A DNA stretch of 64,000 bases from positions 64,872 to 128,871 of the forward strand of contig CAJULA010000006.1 in assembly GCA_910587155.1 (NCBI GenBank), given 5' to 3'. The DNA is from an uncultured Lachnospiraceae bacterium (lineage in GTDB: Bacteria > Bacillota > Clostridia > Lachnospirales > Lachnospiraceae). Positions within the stretch are counted from its first letter, which is position 1. Every line of letters starts with the position of its first letter. Made by a program: the position numbers and the translations under genes. Below, in pieces: positions 51,174 to 59,421 of the stretch. The notes beneath the pieces were generated by a model. The model was not told the DNA's origin and did no database searches. It saw only the letters and a list, made by a program, of their open reading frames with translations.

Positions 51174-52295
51174 ATGCAACGAAGTCTTCATTTTTTTGCT
51201 TCCAGACAGGATCTTTGCAATATGTTCAAAGCAGTGGAACGGGAATTTTCCATCCAATACTGTCTGACGCAGGCGGATCAGGATGCCGGTATGGAAACAC
51301 CTCCCCAAATGGCGTTTGACACCATTGAGGAGATCGCGGATGAGCTTACGGCCGCCCACAGTATTGCGCCTCTTTGCCTGATCACACCGAAGATGGAGGC
51401 CATTAAGGTGTACCGGCGCAGGTTGCAGAGAGAAGACATAGCCAGATACTGCGTGGAGCTTCTTGAACATACAAACGCCATGCAGCTTAGGGGTATGGAG
51501 AAACATAAGGATCTGACTTGTGAGTTTTATGTGTATCTCAACAGGGCGCAGGAAACGGATTTTTCGGCCGCTCTGTTTCAGTGTGCGATCCGCGAGATCA
51601 GAAGGAACTGCGTAAGGGTAAAGAATACTGCCCCGACTTATATCGGGAAGGAAATGTATCAGGAAAGGGAGGATCGTATCTTTTACGGCGAACGCTGCGG
51701 CGCTTTTACGGTGACTGCCGCCAATGAGGCAAAGGAATGGTACAGGCGTCCGAAAGTCAGGGAATTTGCCGACAGATCATTCACGGAGAAGCTTTCCTTT
51801 TTGCAGCGTGTATTTGACGGGAAAGAAATAAAAGATTATCAAAAGGAGCGAAAAAATTTTTCGGAGGATTTTGAGATTTACGGTATTGCGGAGAGCGCTG
51901 TCTGGAGGATAAAGGATCTGTCCCTTTTAAAGGAAGTATTCGCTTTGTTTGACGATGACATAAAAGTGCCCAGTTTTCCGGGGACGAGCACGGCTATGGA
52001 ATATTTATGTGAAGCGTCGGTTTATGTGGCTTCCCTCCAAAAGCCGGACGGGGTACGGATCCTGCTGGAGCAATTGCATGATGTCCCGGAAAAGGGATAC
52101 CACTGCGGGTGTGAAGGGATGATCAGAATTCTGCTGAAGCGGAACTATTTTGTTCAATTCAAAACAGGACTGGCAAATGCAAACAGGGATACAAAAGAGC
52201 TGGTCAGAAAAATATTGGACGGATTCACGGATCAGAAAATGGCAGGGAAGAGAAAAGAACTGGGCGATATGCTGCAACAGGATTTGGGGGAGTGA
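51174..52295 (+). CDS. Hypothetical protein, two-part, possibly in an immunity-type operon
   Basis: 373 aa, ATG 51174 behind GAGGAGAAAG. The N-terminal half (about 1-190) mixes strands and helices (MQRSLHFFASRQDLCNMFKA, PLCLITPKMEAIKVYRRRL, TCEFYVYLNRAQETDFSAAL, IFYGERCGAFTVTAANEAKE). The C-terminal half (about 195-373) is helical and repeat-like: KDLSLLKEVFALFDDDIKVP, VRILLEQLHDVPEKGYH, ELVRKILDGFTDQKMAGK. No signal peptide or membrane segment. I do not recognise the family. Its stop is 5 nt before the next ATG (52301), where a SUKH-like protein is encoded. Confidence 0.7.
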   Translation: MQRSLHFFASRQDLCNMFKAVEREFSIQYCLTQADQDAGMETPPQMAFDTIEEIADELTAAHSIAPLCLITPKMEAIKVYRRRLQREDIARYCVELLEHTNAMQLRGMEKHKDLTCEFYVYLNRAQETDFSAALFQCAIREIRRNCVRVKNTAPTYIGKEMYQEREDRIFYGERCGAFTVTAANEAKEWYRRPKVREFADRSFTEKLSFLQRVFDGKEIKDYQKERKNFSEDFEIYGIAESAVWRIKDLSLLKEVFALFDDDIKVPSFPGTSTAMEYLCEASVYVASLQKPDGVRILLEQLHDVPEKGYHCGCEGMIRILLKRNYFVQFKTGLANANRDTKELVRKILDGFTDQKMAGKRKELGDMLQQDLGE

Positions 52296-52300
52296 AACGT

Positions 52301-52873
52301 ATGAATTTTATTGACATGCTGCGGGAGGATAATGACCTGTCAGATTTGCTTTATGATGTCTGTGATATGGAAATCCTTCCGGAATTTATGATGCCGCAGG
52401 ATGAAGCCGGACATCTGGCCTATAACATCTGCGGAAAAACATTTGCCAGAACAGGTTCTGGCAGTGAATATATTTTACTGGAAGATGGTTCCGTCGGTTT
52501 TTGGGGGAGTGAAGGGGAATGCGGCAGGATTGCGGATAACCTGAATGATTTTTTTGAACTCATGGTAAATTGCCCCTGTTGGACGGATTATCTGGACGAG
52601 GACGAATATCAGGACATGGAGGAGCTTGGCGTGTTTGCAAAAGAAGTGTTTGCGGAACATGTGGAAAATGCCAGGGACATTGATTTTGATCTGCCCGGGG
52701 CGCAGCAGGAATTGGCGGATCGTTTGGGAATAGAGAGGAAAGAGGATGTTACGGGTATCTTGACACGGTTTTCTCATTGTACGAAGCGAGAGCCTCGTTT
52801 TATCTCAGCGTATACAGAAAATGATGGAAGCACACATAGCGGCACCGGTTCTCTGTTTGACCGTGGAATGTGA
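52301..52873 (+). CDS. Hypothetical acidic protein, weakly SUKH/SMI1-like
   Basis: 190 aa from ATG 52301, 8 nt after GGGGGAG; GTG 52292 overlaps the upstream stop but is less well placed. Very acidic. The central block YILLEDGSVGFWGSEGECGR followed by IADNLNDFFELMVN resembles the strand-turn-strand and the xxxSLxxFLxxL helix of SUKH-fold proteins, many of which are immunity proteins. The C-terminal 60 residues (LADRLGIERKEDVTGILTRF and a Ser/Thr/Gly tail) do not match. This assignment is a pattern impression only. Confidence 0.6.
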   Translation: MNFIDMLREDNDLSDLLYDVCDMEILPEFMMPQDEAGHLAYNICGKTFARTGSGSEYILLEDGSVGFWGSEGECGRIADNLNDFFELMVNCPCWTDYLDEDEYQDMEELGVFAKEVFAEHVENARDIDFDLPGAQQELADRLGIERKEDVTGILTRFSHCTKREPRFISAYTENDGSTHSGTGSLFDRGM

Positions 52874-52936
52874 TTTAAGGTCTCCGGCTTATGTAACTGT
52901 GCCGGGCAGGACAGCAATAAGAGGTCAGAAAAATTT

Positions 52937-53215
52937 ATGGATCATGGGAAGATGACAAAAACCGAAACATATCTTAGCCAGATGACGGGTGCCATGGTGT
53001 TGGCCGGGATCCTCATTTTTTTCATAGGTGTATATTATTGTGTAGTCAAAGCGGGCATTCCCTGCCAGGACCCACCGTTAGAACTTAGGATACAATATGC
53101 CATCCACATGGGGATCGGAGAAATACTGGTAAAGGATGGCTTCCTGATCCTCTTGGCAGGAGGGGCCGGCCGTTTGCTTTTGAAAGTGGTGTTAAGGAAA
53201 AGGCAGAAGAAATGA
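52937..53215 (+). CDS. Small two-TM membrane protein
   Basis: 92 aa. Hydrophobic segments at about 16-36 (GAMVLAGILIFFIGVYYCVV) and about 60-82 (IGEILVKDGFLILLAGGAG), with a basic end (VVLRKRQKK), so both termini are probably inside. There is no good ribosome-binding site; the nearest purine run is AGAGGTCAG. No family is recognised. It is the last gene of the small unknown run that begins near 50696. Confidence 0.6.
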   Translation: MDHGKMTKTETYLSQMTGAMVLAGILIFFIGVYYCVVKAGIPCQDPPLELRIQYAIHMGIGEILVKDGFLILLAGGAGRLLLKVVLRKRQKK

Positions 53216-53287
53216 AGATTGCCATTGTCCGGGAGTGAGATGGGAAGAGCTGGAAACGGTTCTTTTTAATCCGATACAGGCTTAGAT

Positions 53288-53701
53288 TCAGCCCGCCAGA
53301 TCAGTACCGCCGGTATCTGTCAAAGGGGATGATATCGCCGCGTTTTCCCGCTGTGACTTTCGCAGCTTGATTTGAAGAATTTCCAAAAGCTCTTCCTGAT
53401 CCTGCGGGGAGAGCTTTTGGAATCCCCGGATCAGTGTGCGGACTTTTGTATTTTCATTCTCTGCTATGGATGGATTCTCTGCATAAGGAGAAAGTCCGGT
53501 CAGTATCCAGTCGACGGAACAGCTGAGAATCCCCGAGAGATGGGACAGTGTGGAGGCTGACGGCAGCCGGTTTCCGTTTTCGATATCGCTGATATTGCCG
53601 GAAGAGATGCCGGTAGCCGCCTTGATATCAAGCTGGGTAAGGCCGAGTTCCTTTCTTCTGTTTCTGATTCTTTCGCCGATTTCCTGTACGTTCAGTTTCA
53701 T
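53288..53701 (-). CDS. Xre-family transcriptional regulator
   Basis: 137 aa from ATG at 53699-53701 behind AGGAG; the longer frame to 53839 covers the promoter region. The N-terminal HTH_3 domain (IGERIRNRRKELGLTQLDIK, ATGISSGNISDIENGNRLPS, LSHLSGILSCSVDWILTGLS) is followed by a helical acidic region, TLIRGFQKLSPQDQEELLEI. It resembles SinR/ImmR-type repressors. Two palindromes upstream (53800-53815 and 53823-53834) are likely binding sites. Target genes are not known. Confidence 0.9.
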   Translation of the reverse strand: MKLNVQEIGERIRNRRKELGLTQLDIKAATGISSGNISDIENGNRLPSASTLSHLSGILSCSVDWILTGLSPYAENPSIAENENTKVRTLIRGFQKLSPQDQEELLEILQIKLRKSQRENAAISSPLTDTGGTDLAG

Positions 53702-53792
53702 AGTGTTCTCCTGTCTGTTTTTGCAAGGTTCCATGCGCTTAGAGTTCCTGCTTTTTTTACTTTGATAGTTTTCCAGTTTCGGAGAAAATACA

Positions 53793-53834
53793 TTGACTTT
53801 CTCCTGGAAAGGAGATATACTGTCCTTATAAGGA
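53793..53834 (+). promoter_or_regulatory. Promoter with palindromic operators upstream of the Xre gene
   Basis: Rightward TTGACT-N17-TATACT (53793-53821). The spacer holds TCTCCT-GGAA-AGGAGA (53800-53815), and TCCTTATAAGGA (53823-53834) covers the start region. Both sites share TCCT/AGGA half-sites, as expected for one dimeric repressor. No clear gene follows on this strand before the MATE promoter. Confidence 0.6.
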
Positions 53835-54078
53835 GTCATATATAACTCAGTATCATATCAGATTTTCAGCAACATCACAAGCGCCGGAGCTCTCCGGCAA
53901 ACAGGGAACGTCGTCCGGTTCAGGGCAGAGAGAACATGCAGTTTACTGGGGGAGTGGGTGCGGCATACAAAGGTTTTGTCTTATGTGTACTGCGCCCGCC
54001 AGTTTACGCAGAGGGAAGAAGGGTTTTCCTGTCCGTACTGTGATACCATTCTATAATAATTCTAAAACGAACTATTTC
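53835..54078. other. Intergenic region without a clear gene
   Basis: About 240 nt between the Xre operator region and the MATE promoter. It contains a GCCGGAG-CT-CTCCGGC hairpin near 53881-53897 and short frames, none well supported. It could hold the transcript of the operator-controlled promoter, for example a small RNA. Confidence 0.3.
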
Positions 54079-54107
54079 TTGCCAATATTTCCAAACTGGT
54101 GTATGAT
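54079..54107 (+). promoter_or_regulatory. Promoter of the MATE gene
   Basis: TTGCCA (54079-54084), 17-nt spacer, TATGAT (54102-54107), 107 nt before the start codon. Confidence 0.6.
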
Positions 54108-54214
54108 ATGCTACATGGCATAAAATCTATAACAGGTAATTGCAAAACGTTGCGGCCATAAATGTCTGTTTTGCAAGGATCTGTGAATTGCTGACCAGGT
54201 AAGGAGATGGACAT

Positions 54215-55576
54215 ATGGCGGATGTACAGAAAGCAGGATTGTTTGAAACCATGCCTGTGCCGCAGGCGGTGGCAAGACTGGCTGTCCCCACGATTATCAG
54301 CTCGCTGGTGATGATTATTTATAATATGGCGGACACGTATTTTGTGGGGATGCTCAATGATCCGGTACAGAATGCTGCCGTGGCGCTGGCGGGGCCGGTG
54401 CTGCTGGCGTTTAACGCGGTCAACAATCTGTTCGGTGTGGGGAGTTCCAGTATGATGAGCCGGGCACTTGGACGCAAAGACTACGAGACCGTATACCGGA
54501 GCAGTGCGTTCGGTTTTTACTGTGCGCTGCTTTGCGGTATTGTGTTTTCGCTGTTATGCACTGTGTTTCAGGTGCCGCTGTTGGCAATGCTGGGCGCGGA
54601 TACGGATACGGCGGCTGTTACAGCCGGTTATATGAAGTGGACGGTGAGCTTTGGCGCGGCGCCGGCCATACTCAATGTGGTGCTGGCTTATCTGGTGCGT
54701 TCAGAGGGAAATTCCTTTCACGCCAGTATGGGGACGATGAGCGGATGTCTGCTCAACATTGTGCTGGATCCTGTTTTTATCCTTCCGAAGGGATTTGGCA
54801 TGGGAGCTGCCGGTGCGGCACTTGCGACGTTCCTCTCCAACTGCGTGGCCTGTCTGTACTTCTTTATCCTGTTGTTTATAAAAAGAAAACAGACTTTTAT
54901 CAGTCTCAATCCCCGTCGGCTGCAGCTGCGCAGGGAGGTCGTGCTGGGCATCTGTGCGGTAGGTATTCCGGCTTCCATCCAGAATCTGCTGAATGTGACG
55001 GGTATGACGATCCTGAACAATTTCACATCCGTATTCGGCGCGGATGCCATAGCGGCTATGGGAATCACACAGAAAATATATATGATCCCCATGTATGTGG
55101 CGCTGGGGCTTTCGCAGGGGATTATGCCGCTGATCAGTTACAATTATTCCTGTAAAAACTATAAGCGGATGAAGGATACGCTGTTTTTTACCATGAAGAT
55201 TACTCTGACCTTTATGGCGGTGGTGACGGTGCTGTTTTATCTGGGGGCAGGTATTCTCACAGGGACTTTTATGAAAGACGCGCAGGTGGTGGCATATGGC
55301 ACGAAGTTTATGCGGGGCTTTTGTCTGGGACTTGTTTTTTTGTGTGTGGATTTCATTGCCGTCGGTGTGTTCCAGGCGACCGGAAAAGGGAAGGAAGCAC
55401 TGATTTTTGCCATTATGCGCAAGATTGTTCTGGAAATTCCTGCTCTTTATTTACTCAATCGGCTGTTTCCGCTTTATGGACTGGCGTATGCCCAGTTTGC
55501 CGCGGAAGTGGTACTGGCTGCAGCTGCCGTGTGGGTACTCATACGGATGTTCCGCAAATTGCAGAAGACTGACTGA
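54215..55576 (+). CDS. MATE family efflux transporter
   Basis: 453 aa, 12 membrane segments, MatE domains at about 17-175 and 240-400. Family features: VARLAVPTIISSLVMIIYNM, NMADTYFVGMLNDPVQNAAV, the GVGSSSMMSRALGRKDYE loop, YLVRSEGNSFHASMGTMSG and VPASIQNLL-like IPASIQNLLNVTGMTILNN. It exports drugs or metabolites with Na+ or H+. ATG 54215 follows TAAGGAG. It has its own promoter, and its substrate is unknown. Confidence 0.94.
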   Translation: MADVQKAGLFETMPVPQAVARLAVPTIISSLVMIIYNMADTYFVGMLNDPVQNAAVALAGPVLLAFNAVNNLFGVGSSSMMSRALGRKDYETVYRSSAFGFYCALLCGIVFSLLCTVFQVPLLAMLGADTDTAAVTAGYMKWTVSFGAAPAILNVVLAYLVRSEGNSFHASMGTMSGCLLNIVLDPVFILPKGFGMGAAGAALATFLSNCVACLYFFILLFIKRKQTFISLNPRRLQLRREVVLGICAVGIPASIQNLLNVTGMTILNNFTSVFGADAIAAMGITQKIYMIPMYVALGLSQGIMPLISYNYSCKNYKRMKDTLFFTMKITLTFMAVVTVLFYLGAGILTGTFMKDAQVVAYGTKFMRGFCLGLVFLCVDFIAVGVFQATGKGKEALIFAIMRKIVLEIPALYLLNRLFPLYGLAYAQFAAEVVLAAAAVWVLIRMFRKLQKTD

Positions 55577-55653
55577 GCGGATACACATAAAATGCCGGAA
55601 AAGATAGTTTGGCTTTTGGCGCAGGTGCGAAAAGTAACGATGAAAAGGTCTGA

Positions 55654-55706
55654 TTGTCAACTTATTTATTTGAATAGTTGACAATATGGGCCTTTTTTTG
55701 TATACT
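55654..55706 (+). promoter_or_regulatory. BirA-like operator and promoter of bioB-bioY
   Basis: TTGTCAACT (55654-55662), 13-nt spacer, AGTTGACAA (55676-55684): the arrangement of Firmicute biotin-repressor sites. The right half contains the -35 TTGACA (55678-55683); 17 nt on is TATACT (55701-55706). Bound BirA would block RNA polymerase. Confidence 0.78.
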
Positions 55707-55773
55707 CAAAAACAAGTACAGGTCAGGTTAGCTGACATGTGATAAAAATACGATACGAGGAGAGGAAGCGATT

Positions 55774-56763
55774 ATGCTACAGTTGGCGGAAGAAATCATA
55801 AACGGCAGAAGGCTGTGCGAAGAAGATGATCTGACGGTTTTTTTTGATGCAGATGTGGAAGAGATCAGCGAGGGGGCGGACAGAATCAGGAAGGCTCTTT
55901 GCGGAGAGCGGGCACAGTTGTGCAGTATCATGAACGGCCGGTCAGGCAGGTGCAGCGAAAACTGCAGATTTTGTGCGCAGTCTGCCCATTATCATGCAAA
56001 ATGTGAATCCAGTGAGTTTCCGCAGCCGGAAACATTTGTGGAAGGCTGCGGACATATGAACGAGATGGGGGTGGACCGCTATTCCATCGTTACTTCAGGG
56101 CGTGCCATGCAGGGGGCTGATCTGGAAAAATCCGTTGCTGCCTTTCAGGCCATGCATGAACGGTATCCGGATATGATGCTGTGCGCATCCCACGGACTGA
56201 TGACGGTAGAGGATATGAAGCGTCTGAAAGAGGCCGGCGTGTCCATGTACCATACGAATGTGGAAACTTCCAGACGGTATTTTCCCGAGATTTGTACCAG
56301 CCATACCTATGAGGACAAGCTGGAACAGATCCGGAGGGCGCGCAGCGCAGGGCTGGAGGTGTGTTCCGGCGGAATACTGGGCATGGGGGAGACCTGGCAG
56401 GATCGGGCGGATATGGCGCTGATGCTGGCGCAGCTACATGTCCGCTCCATCCCCTTAAATTTTCTTCTGCCGATTCCGGGGACACCGCTGGAGGACAGAG
56501 AGCTGTTATCACTGGGCGAGATTCGTCATATCGTAGCTATGTTTCGCTATTGTAATCCGGAAGCTTATATTCGGATTGCGGCCGGCAGGATCCGTTTCCC
56601 GGACGGGGGCGCCGTTTTATTCGCTTCCGGAGCCAATGCGACACTGACAGGCGATATGCTGACTACCACGGGCAATCACACGGCAGAGGACAGAGCGATA
56701 CTGACAGAACTTGGATTTGCACTCAGAGCCGAAGGGGACAGGAGAAGGGAGAGCGGAGTATGA
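55774..56763 (+). CDS. bioB: Biotin synthase
   Basis: 329 aa, ATG behind GAGGAGAGG. Radical-SAM enzyme: the CxxxCxxC motif is CSENCRFC (Cys60, Cys64, Cys67). Other conserved parts are SIMNGRSGRCSENC, DRYSIVTSGRA, YHTNVETSRRYFPEICTSHT with 2Fe-2S ligand cysteine, GLEVCSGGILGMGETWQDR, and SIPLNFLLPIPGTPLED. It inserts sulfur into dethiobiotin. The first 45 residues are a little unusual in sequence but the core is complete. Its stop overlaps the bioY start (ATGA). No other biotin-synthesis genes are nearby, so dethiobiotin or biotin is probably taken up. Confidence 0.94.
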   Translation: MLQLAEEIINGRRLCEEDDLTVFFDADVEEISEGADRIRKALCGERAQLCSIMNGRSGRCSENCRFCAQSAHYHAKCESSEFPQPETFVEGCGHMNEMGVDRYSIVTSGRAMQGADLEKSVAAFQAMHERYPDMMLCASHGLMTVEDMKRLKEAGVSMYHTNVETSRRYFPEICTSHTYEDKLEQIRRARSAGLEVCSGGILGMGETWQDRADMALMLAQLHVRSIPLNFLLPIPGTPLEDRELLSLGEIRHIVAMFRYCNPEAYIRIAAGRIRFPDGGAVLFASGANATLTGDMLTTTGNHTAEDRAILTELGFALRAEGDRRRESGV

Positions 56764-57341
56764 CACAGATAAATGATACTTGCAAAACAGTTACATCACG
56801 GAGCCATGAAAAAATAAAGGAGCTGGTACTGACAGGAATGATGACTTCTCTGATCTGTATCATGGGCCCCCTGTCAGTTCCTCTGCCGTTTAGTCCGGTG
56901 CCCATTTCACTGACCAATCTTGCTATTTATTTTGCACTGTATGTACTGGGAATGAAGCGGGGATGCGTCAGCTATCTTTTGTATCTTCTGATCGGTTTCG
57001 CGGGGCTTCCCGTATTTTCCGGCTTTACGGCGGGCCCGGGCAAACTGCTGGGACCTACGGGCGGTTATCTGGCAGGATTTATTCTGATGGCATTGATTGG
57101 AGGATATGTGGTTGACAGATGGCCTTTTGCACAGATGTGGTGCTTTCTGGGGCTGGCTTTCGGAACTGTGATCTGCTATCTGTTCGGAACTGTCTGGCTG
57201 GCAGTGATGGGAGGCATGTCCTTTCCGGCTGCGCTGGCGGCAGGTGTCCTGCCATTTATTCCGGGCGATATCTGTAAGATTATCATCGCCGTCACAGCCG
57301 GGCCGATGATCCGCAGGAGATTAGCCAGAGAGCGCGTCTGA
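56760..57341 (+). CDS. bioY: Biotin transporter BioY (ECF S component)
   Basis: 193 aa, six membrane segments, overlapping bioB by 4 nt. Family motifs: LVLTGMMTSLICIMGPLSVP, LPFSPVPISLTNLAIYFALY (with the VPISLTNLA biotin-site stretch), YLLIGFAGLPVFSGFTAGPG and LLGPTGGYLAGFILMALIGG. It binds biotin and works with an ECF module encoded elsewhere or alone. Co-transcription with bioB behind the BirA-like operator links synthesis and uptake. Confidence 0.95.
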   Translation: MTQINDTCKTVTSRSHEKIKELVLTGMMTSLICIMGPLSVPLPFSPVPISLTNLAIYFALYVLGMKRGCVSYLLYLLIGFAGLPVFSGFTAGPGKLLGPTGGYLAGFILMALIGGYVVDRWPFAQMWCFLGLAFGTVICYLFGTVWLAVMGGMSFPAALAAGVLPFIPGDICKIIIAVTAGPMIRRRLARERV

Positions 57342-57439
57342 AAAGCCACAGCCGAGCCATGCGATCCTGTCCGCCTACCGGGCTGCAGGCATAAACAATT
57401 TTGAGGAAGTGCTGATTAAATCAGCGCTTCCCTAAAAAA

Positions 57440-57900
57440 GCCTCCTATGTTAATATGAGAAAGGTGTCGCAAGCCAATCTCAAGAATAGGAGGCGATCCA
57501 AATGGACAGTAAAAGTTTATCACATACAAAATAGAAATGCCAGTACCATATTGTACTTATCCTCAAATACCAAAAAAGAAATTATTCGGACAATTGAAGC
57601 TCGATGTACGGGAAATATTAAGTACATTGTGCAGATACAAAGGAGTAGAAATAATAGAAGGTACAGTATGTGCCGACCATGTACACATATGTGTAAGCAT
57701 TCCGCCAAAGCTAAGTGTTTCAAATTTTATGGGATACATGAAGGGAAAGAGTACGCTAAAGATATATGACAGGCATCCGGATCAACAAAGCAGATGGAAT
57801 AAAGTGTTTTGGGCAAGAGGGTATTATGTGGCAACGGTGGGAGACGTAACAGAGCCCTTGGGGGCGTTTTTCAAACCCTCACTTGAAGTGGGGTTGGTGA
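57440..57900 (+). mobile_element. Decayed IS200/IS605-group insertion sequence
   Basis: Left end: GCCTCCTAT (57440-57448) can pair with ATAGGAGGC (57486-57494), burying the ribosome-binding site of the transposase, a known control feature of IS200 elements. Right end: hairpin AACCCTCACT-TG-AAGTGGGGTT (57874-57895). The element is about 460 nt against roughly 700 for intact copies. Exact ends are uncertain. Confidence 0.72.
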
Positions 57901-57947
57901 TTAGCAGAAAAAGGACTAAGGAATGGGTAAGAAAGTACAGGATTTAA
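57502..57947 (+). pseudogene. tnpA: IS200-type Y1 transposase TnpA, disrupted
   Basis: ATG 57502 begins MDSKSLSHTK, then TAG (57532-57534) where relatives have Trp, then CQYHIVL in the same frame. A frameshift near 57560 moves the rest to the frame of 57537-57947: PKKKLFGQLKLDVREILSTL, the HUH metal site VCADHVHICVSIPPKLSVSN, GYMKGKSTLKIYDRHP and VFWARGYYVATVG. After DVTEP the protein diverges, and the segment holding the catalytic tyrosine (relatives: IKKYIxEQ) is missing. There are thus three separate lesions. It is not functional. Confidence 0.85.
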
Positions 57948-58894
57948 AGCCTGATACGGTATTGAAGAATTACTGGAGTAACAATGAGCAGTTTGCAGAT
58001 CTGTTTAATGCGGTTCTCTTTTCAGGACGGCAGGTGATCAGGCCGGAAGAACTGGAAGATGTGGATACAGAAGAATCTGTTGTAATGGAGCATCGGGAAT
58101 ATGCAAAAAGTGTCAGCAGTGTCAGGGATGTGATAAAAATCAGAAAAATATCGACGGAGTTTGGTGCGGAATTTGTGATGATTGGCATGGAAAACCAGGA
58201 GCATATTCATTATGCGATGCCCATGCGCATCATGGGTTATGATTACAGCGCCTACAAAAAACAATATGACATCATTGCCGGGAAACATCGTCGGGGAAAA
58301 GGCTTGAGTGAAGATGAGTTTTTGTCAGGAATGAAACGGACAGACAGATTGGTGCCGGTGATCACAATGGTTATTTATTATGGAGAAAAACCTTGGGATG
58401 GGGCAACTACCCTGCATGGAATGTTGGATATTCCGGAAGAGATAGCAGCGTTTGTAAATGATTATAAAATGTTGCTGTTAGAAGCAAGAAATGCGGATCT
58501 GCAGTTTCACAATGTAAATAACAGAGATTTTTTTCATCTGCTGGGAATATTGCGGGATAAAAGCGGGACATTGCATGAGATGAAGCAAAAAGCCATACAA
58601 TATGCAAGAGAGAACGAGGTAGACAGGAATGTGGTAATGACAGTGGCGGGAGCCACTAACTGCAGGATAAATTATGATGAATTTGGCAGGAAAGGGGATG
58701 CTGATATGTGGACAATATTTGAAGAGACCAGAGAGGAAGGAAGAGAGGAAGGAAGAGCGGAGGGAATTATAGAGACCGGGTATGAATTGGGCCTTTCCGA
58801 AGAGGATATATTGAAGAGGTTGCGGAATAAACTGCAGATATCGGAGGAGACAGCAAAGGAATACCTGGAAAGGTTTGGTGGGCAGTTGGTGTAA
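57923..58894 (+). CDS. Rpn family recombination-promoting nuclease/putative transposase
   Basis: 323 aa, ATG behind AAGGACTAAGG. PD-(D/E)XK fold of the Rpn (transposase_31-like) family: LKNYWSNNEQFADLFNAVLF, IRPEELEDVDTEESVVMEH, a core strand FVMIGMENQEHIHYAMPMRI, MGYDYSAYKKQ, and VPVITMVIYYGEKPWDG. The C-terminus has acidic/basic repeats (REEGREEGRAEGIIETGYEL) like those where Rpn proteins vary. These proteins promote RecA-independent recombination and DNA cleavage. The 3' end of the decayed transposase frame overlaps its start. Confidence 0.9.
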   Translation: MGKKVQDLKPDTVLKNYWSNNEQFADLFNAVLFSGRQVIRPEELEDVDTEESVVMEHREYAKSVSSVRDVIKIRKISTEFGAEFVMIGMENQEHIHYAMPMRIMGYDYSAYKKQYDIIAGKHRRGKGLSEDEFLSGMKRTDRLVPVITMVIYYGEKPWDGATTLHGMLDIPEEIAAFVNDYKMLLLEARNADLQFHNVNNRDFFHLLGILRDKSGTLHEMKQKAIQYARENEVDRNVVMTVAGATNCRINYDEFGRKGDADMWTIFEETREEGREEGRAEGIIETGYELGLSEEDILKRLRNKLQISEETAKEYLERFGGQLV

Positions 58895-58909
58895 TCAGAT
58901 TATGGGTGA

Positions 58910-59059
58910 ATACTATCTATTGTATGCAAAGAGCAGCGCCTGGCTGTAGACAAACTCCTGGCGGCAAACAATGAGAGCAACACTTTTCATAGTCAATTGT
59001 CCTATGTACAGGGTATGAAAGATTGTGCAAATCTGCTTAGAAAACGGAAGCTGGTTTAG
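58910..59059 (+). pseudogene. C-terminal remnant of a small unknown protein
   Basis: The frame is open from 58910 (after TGA 58907-58909) to TAG 59057-59059 and contains KEQRLAVDKLLAANNESNTF, then HSQLSYVQGMKDCANLLRKR. It reads like the helical end of a small cytosolic protein but has no start codon near the beginning except internal ones. It is not recognised. Confidence 0.4.
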
Positions 59060-59405
59060 TGCAGGCAGCAAAACGAGAACCGGTATTATGTTGTCTTGAT
59101 ATATTAAAAGATCAGGAATTATAAATTTCATTAAATTCCGCAGATATTTTTCCTTGCTCTTATTTCGGTTATCCTTTACTACGCGATCAGTGCTGTCTAT
59201 TCGATAGCGAATCAAAGGAATGTGGAATGCAGCAGAGAGTGAATCCTTAAATGGGTCACTGTCTTTTTGACATTCCAATTCTCTGGAGCCAAAGCTGGAA
59301 GAATAATGGGAACTGCCGTCCAGTTCGATCATAAGTTGGTCGTGTCTGAAAAGCCTGTTTTTCTTGCGCGGATTTCCCGATTGTTCTATAATGAAAAAAA
59401 GGACA
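59060..59405 (-). pseudogene. Remnant of a DUF2726/DUF559-like nuclease-fold protein
   Basis: Reading leftward from about 59405: IIEQSGNPRKKNRLFRHDQL, then MIELDGSSHYSSS, RELECQKDSDPFKDSLSAAF and HIPLIRYRID. This order (DxL...IELDGxSH...DxxK/F...GIPLIRYR) is the core of DUF2726/very-short-patch-repair-like domains, with the central part between HDQL and MIELDG shortened. No start codon leads the fragment and the tail after 59170 is not family-like. I infer a decayed gene. Confidence 0.55.
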
Positions 59406-59421
59406 GGAAGGAGTGGGGGAT

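Noticed and set aside
53958..54056. Possible 32-aa zinc-ribbon-like peptide (GTG start, ends FSCPYCDTIL)
   Set aside because: The start codon is only 3 nt from the purine run and there is one complete cysteine pair; too little to call a gene.
57455..57769. Separate basic 104-aa protein overlapping the transposase
   Set aside because: It is an alternative-frame reading of the decayed IS200 transposase gene.
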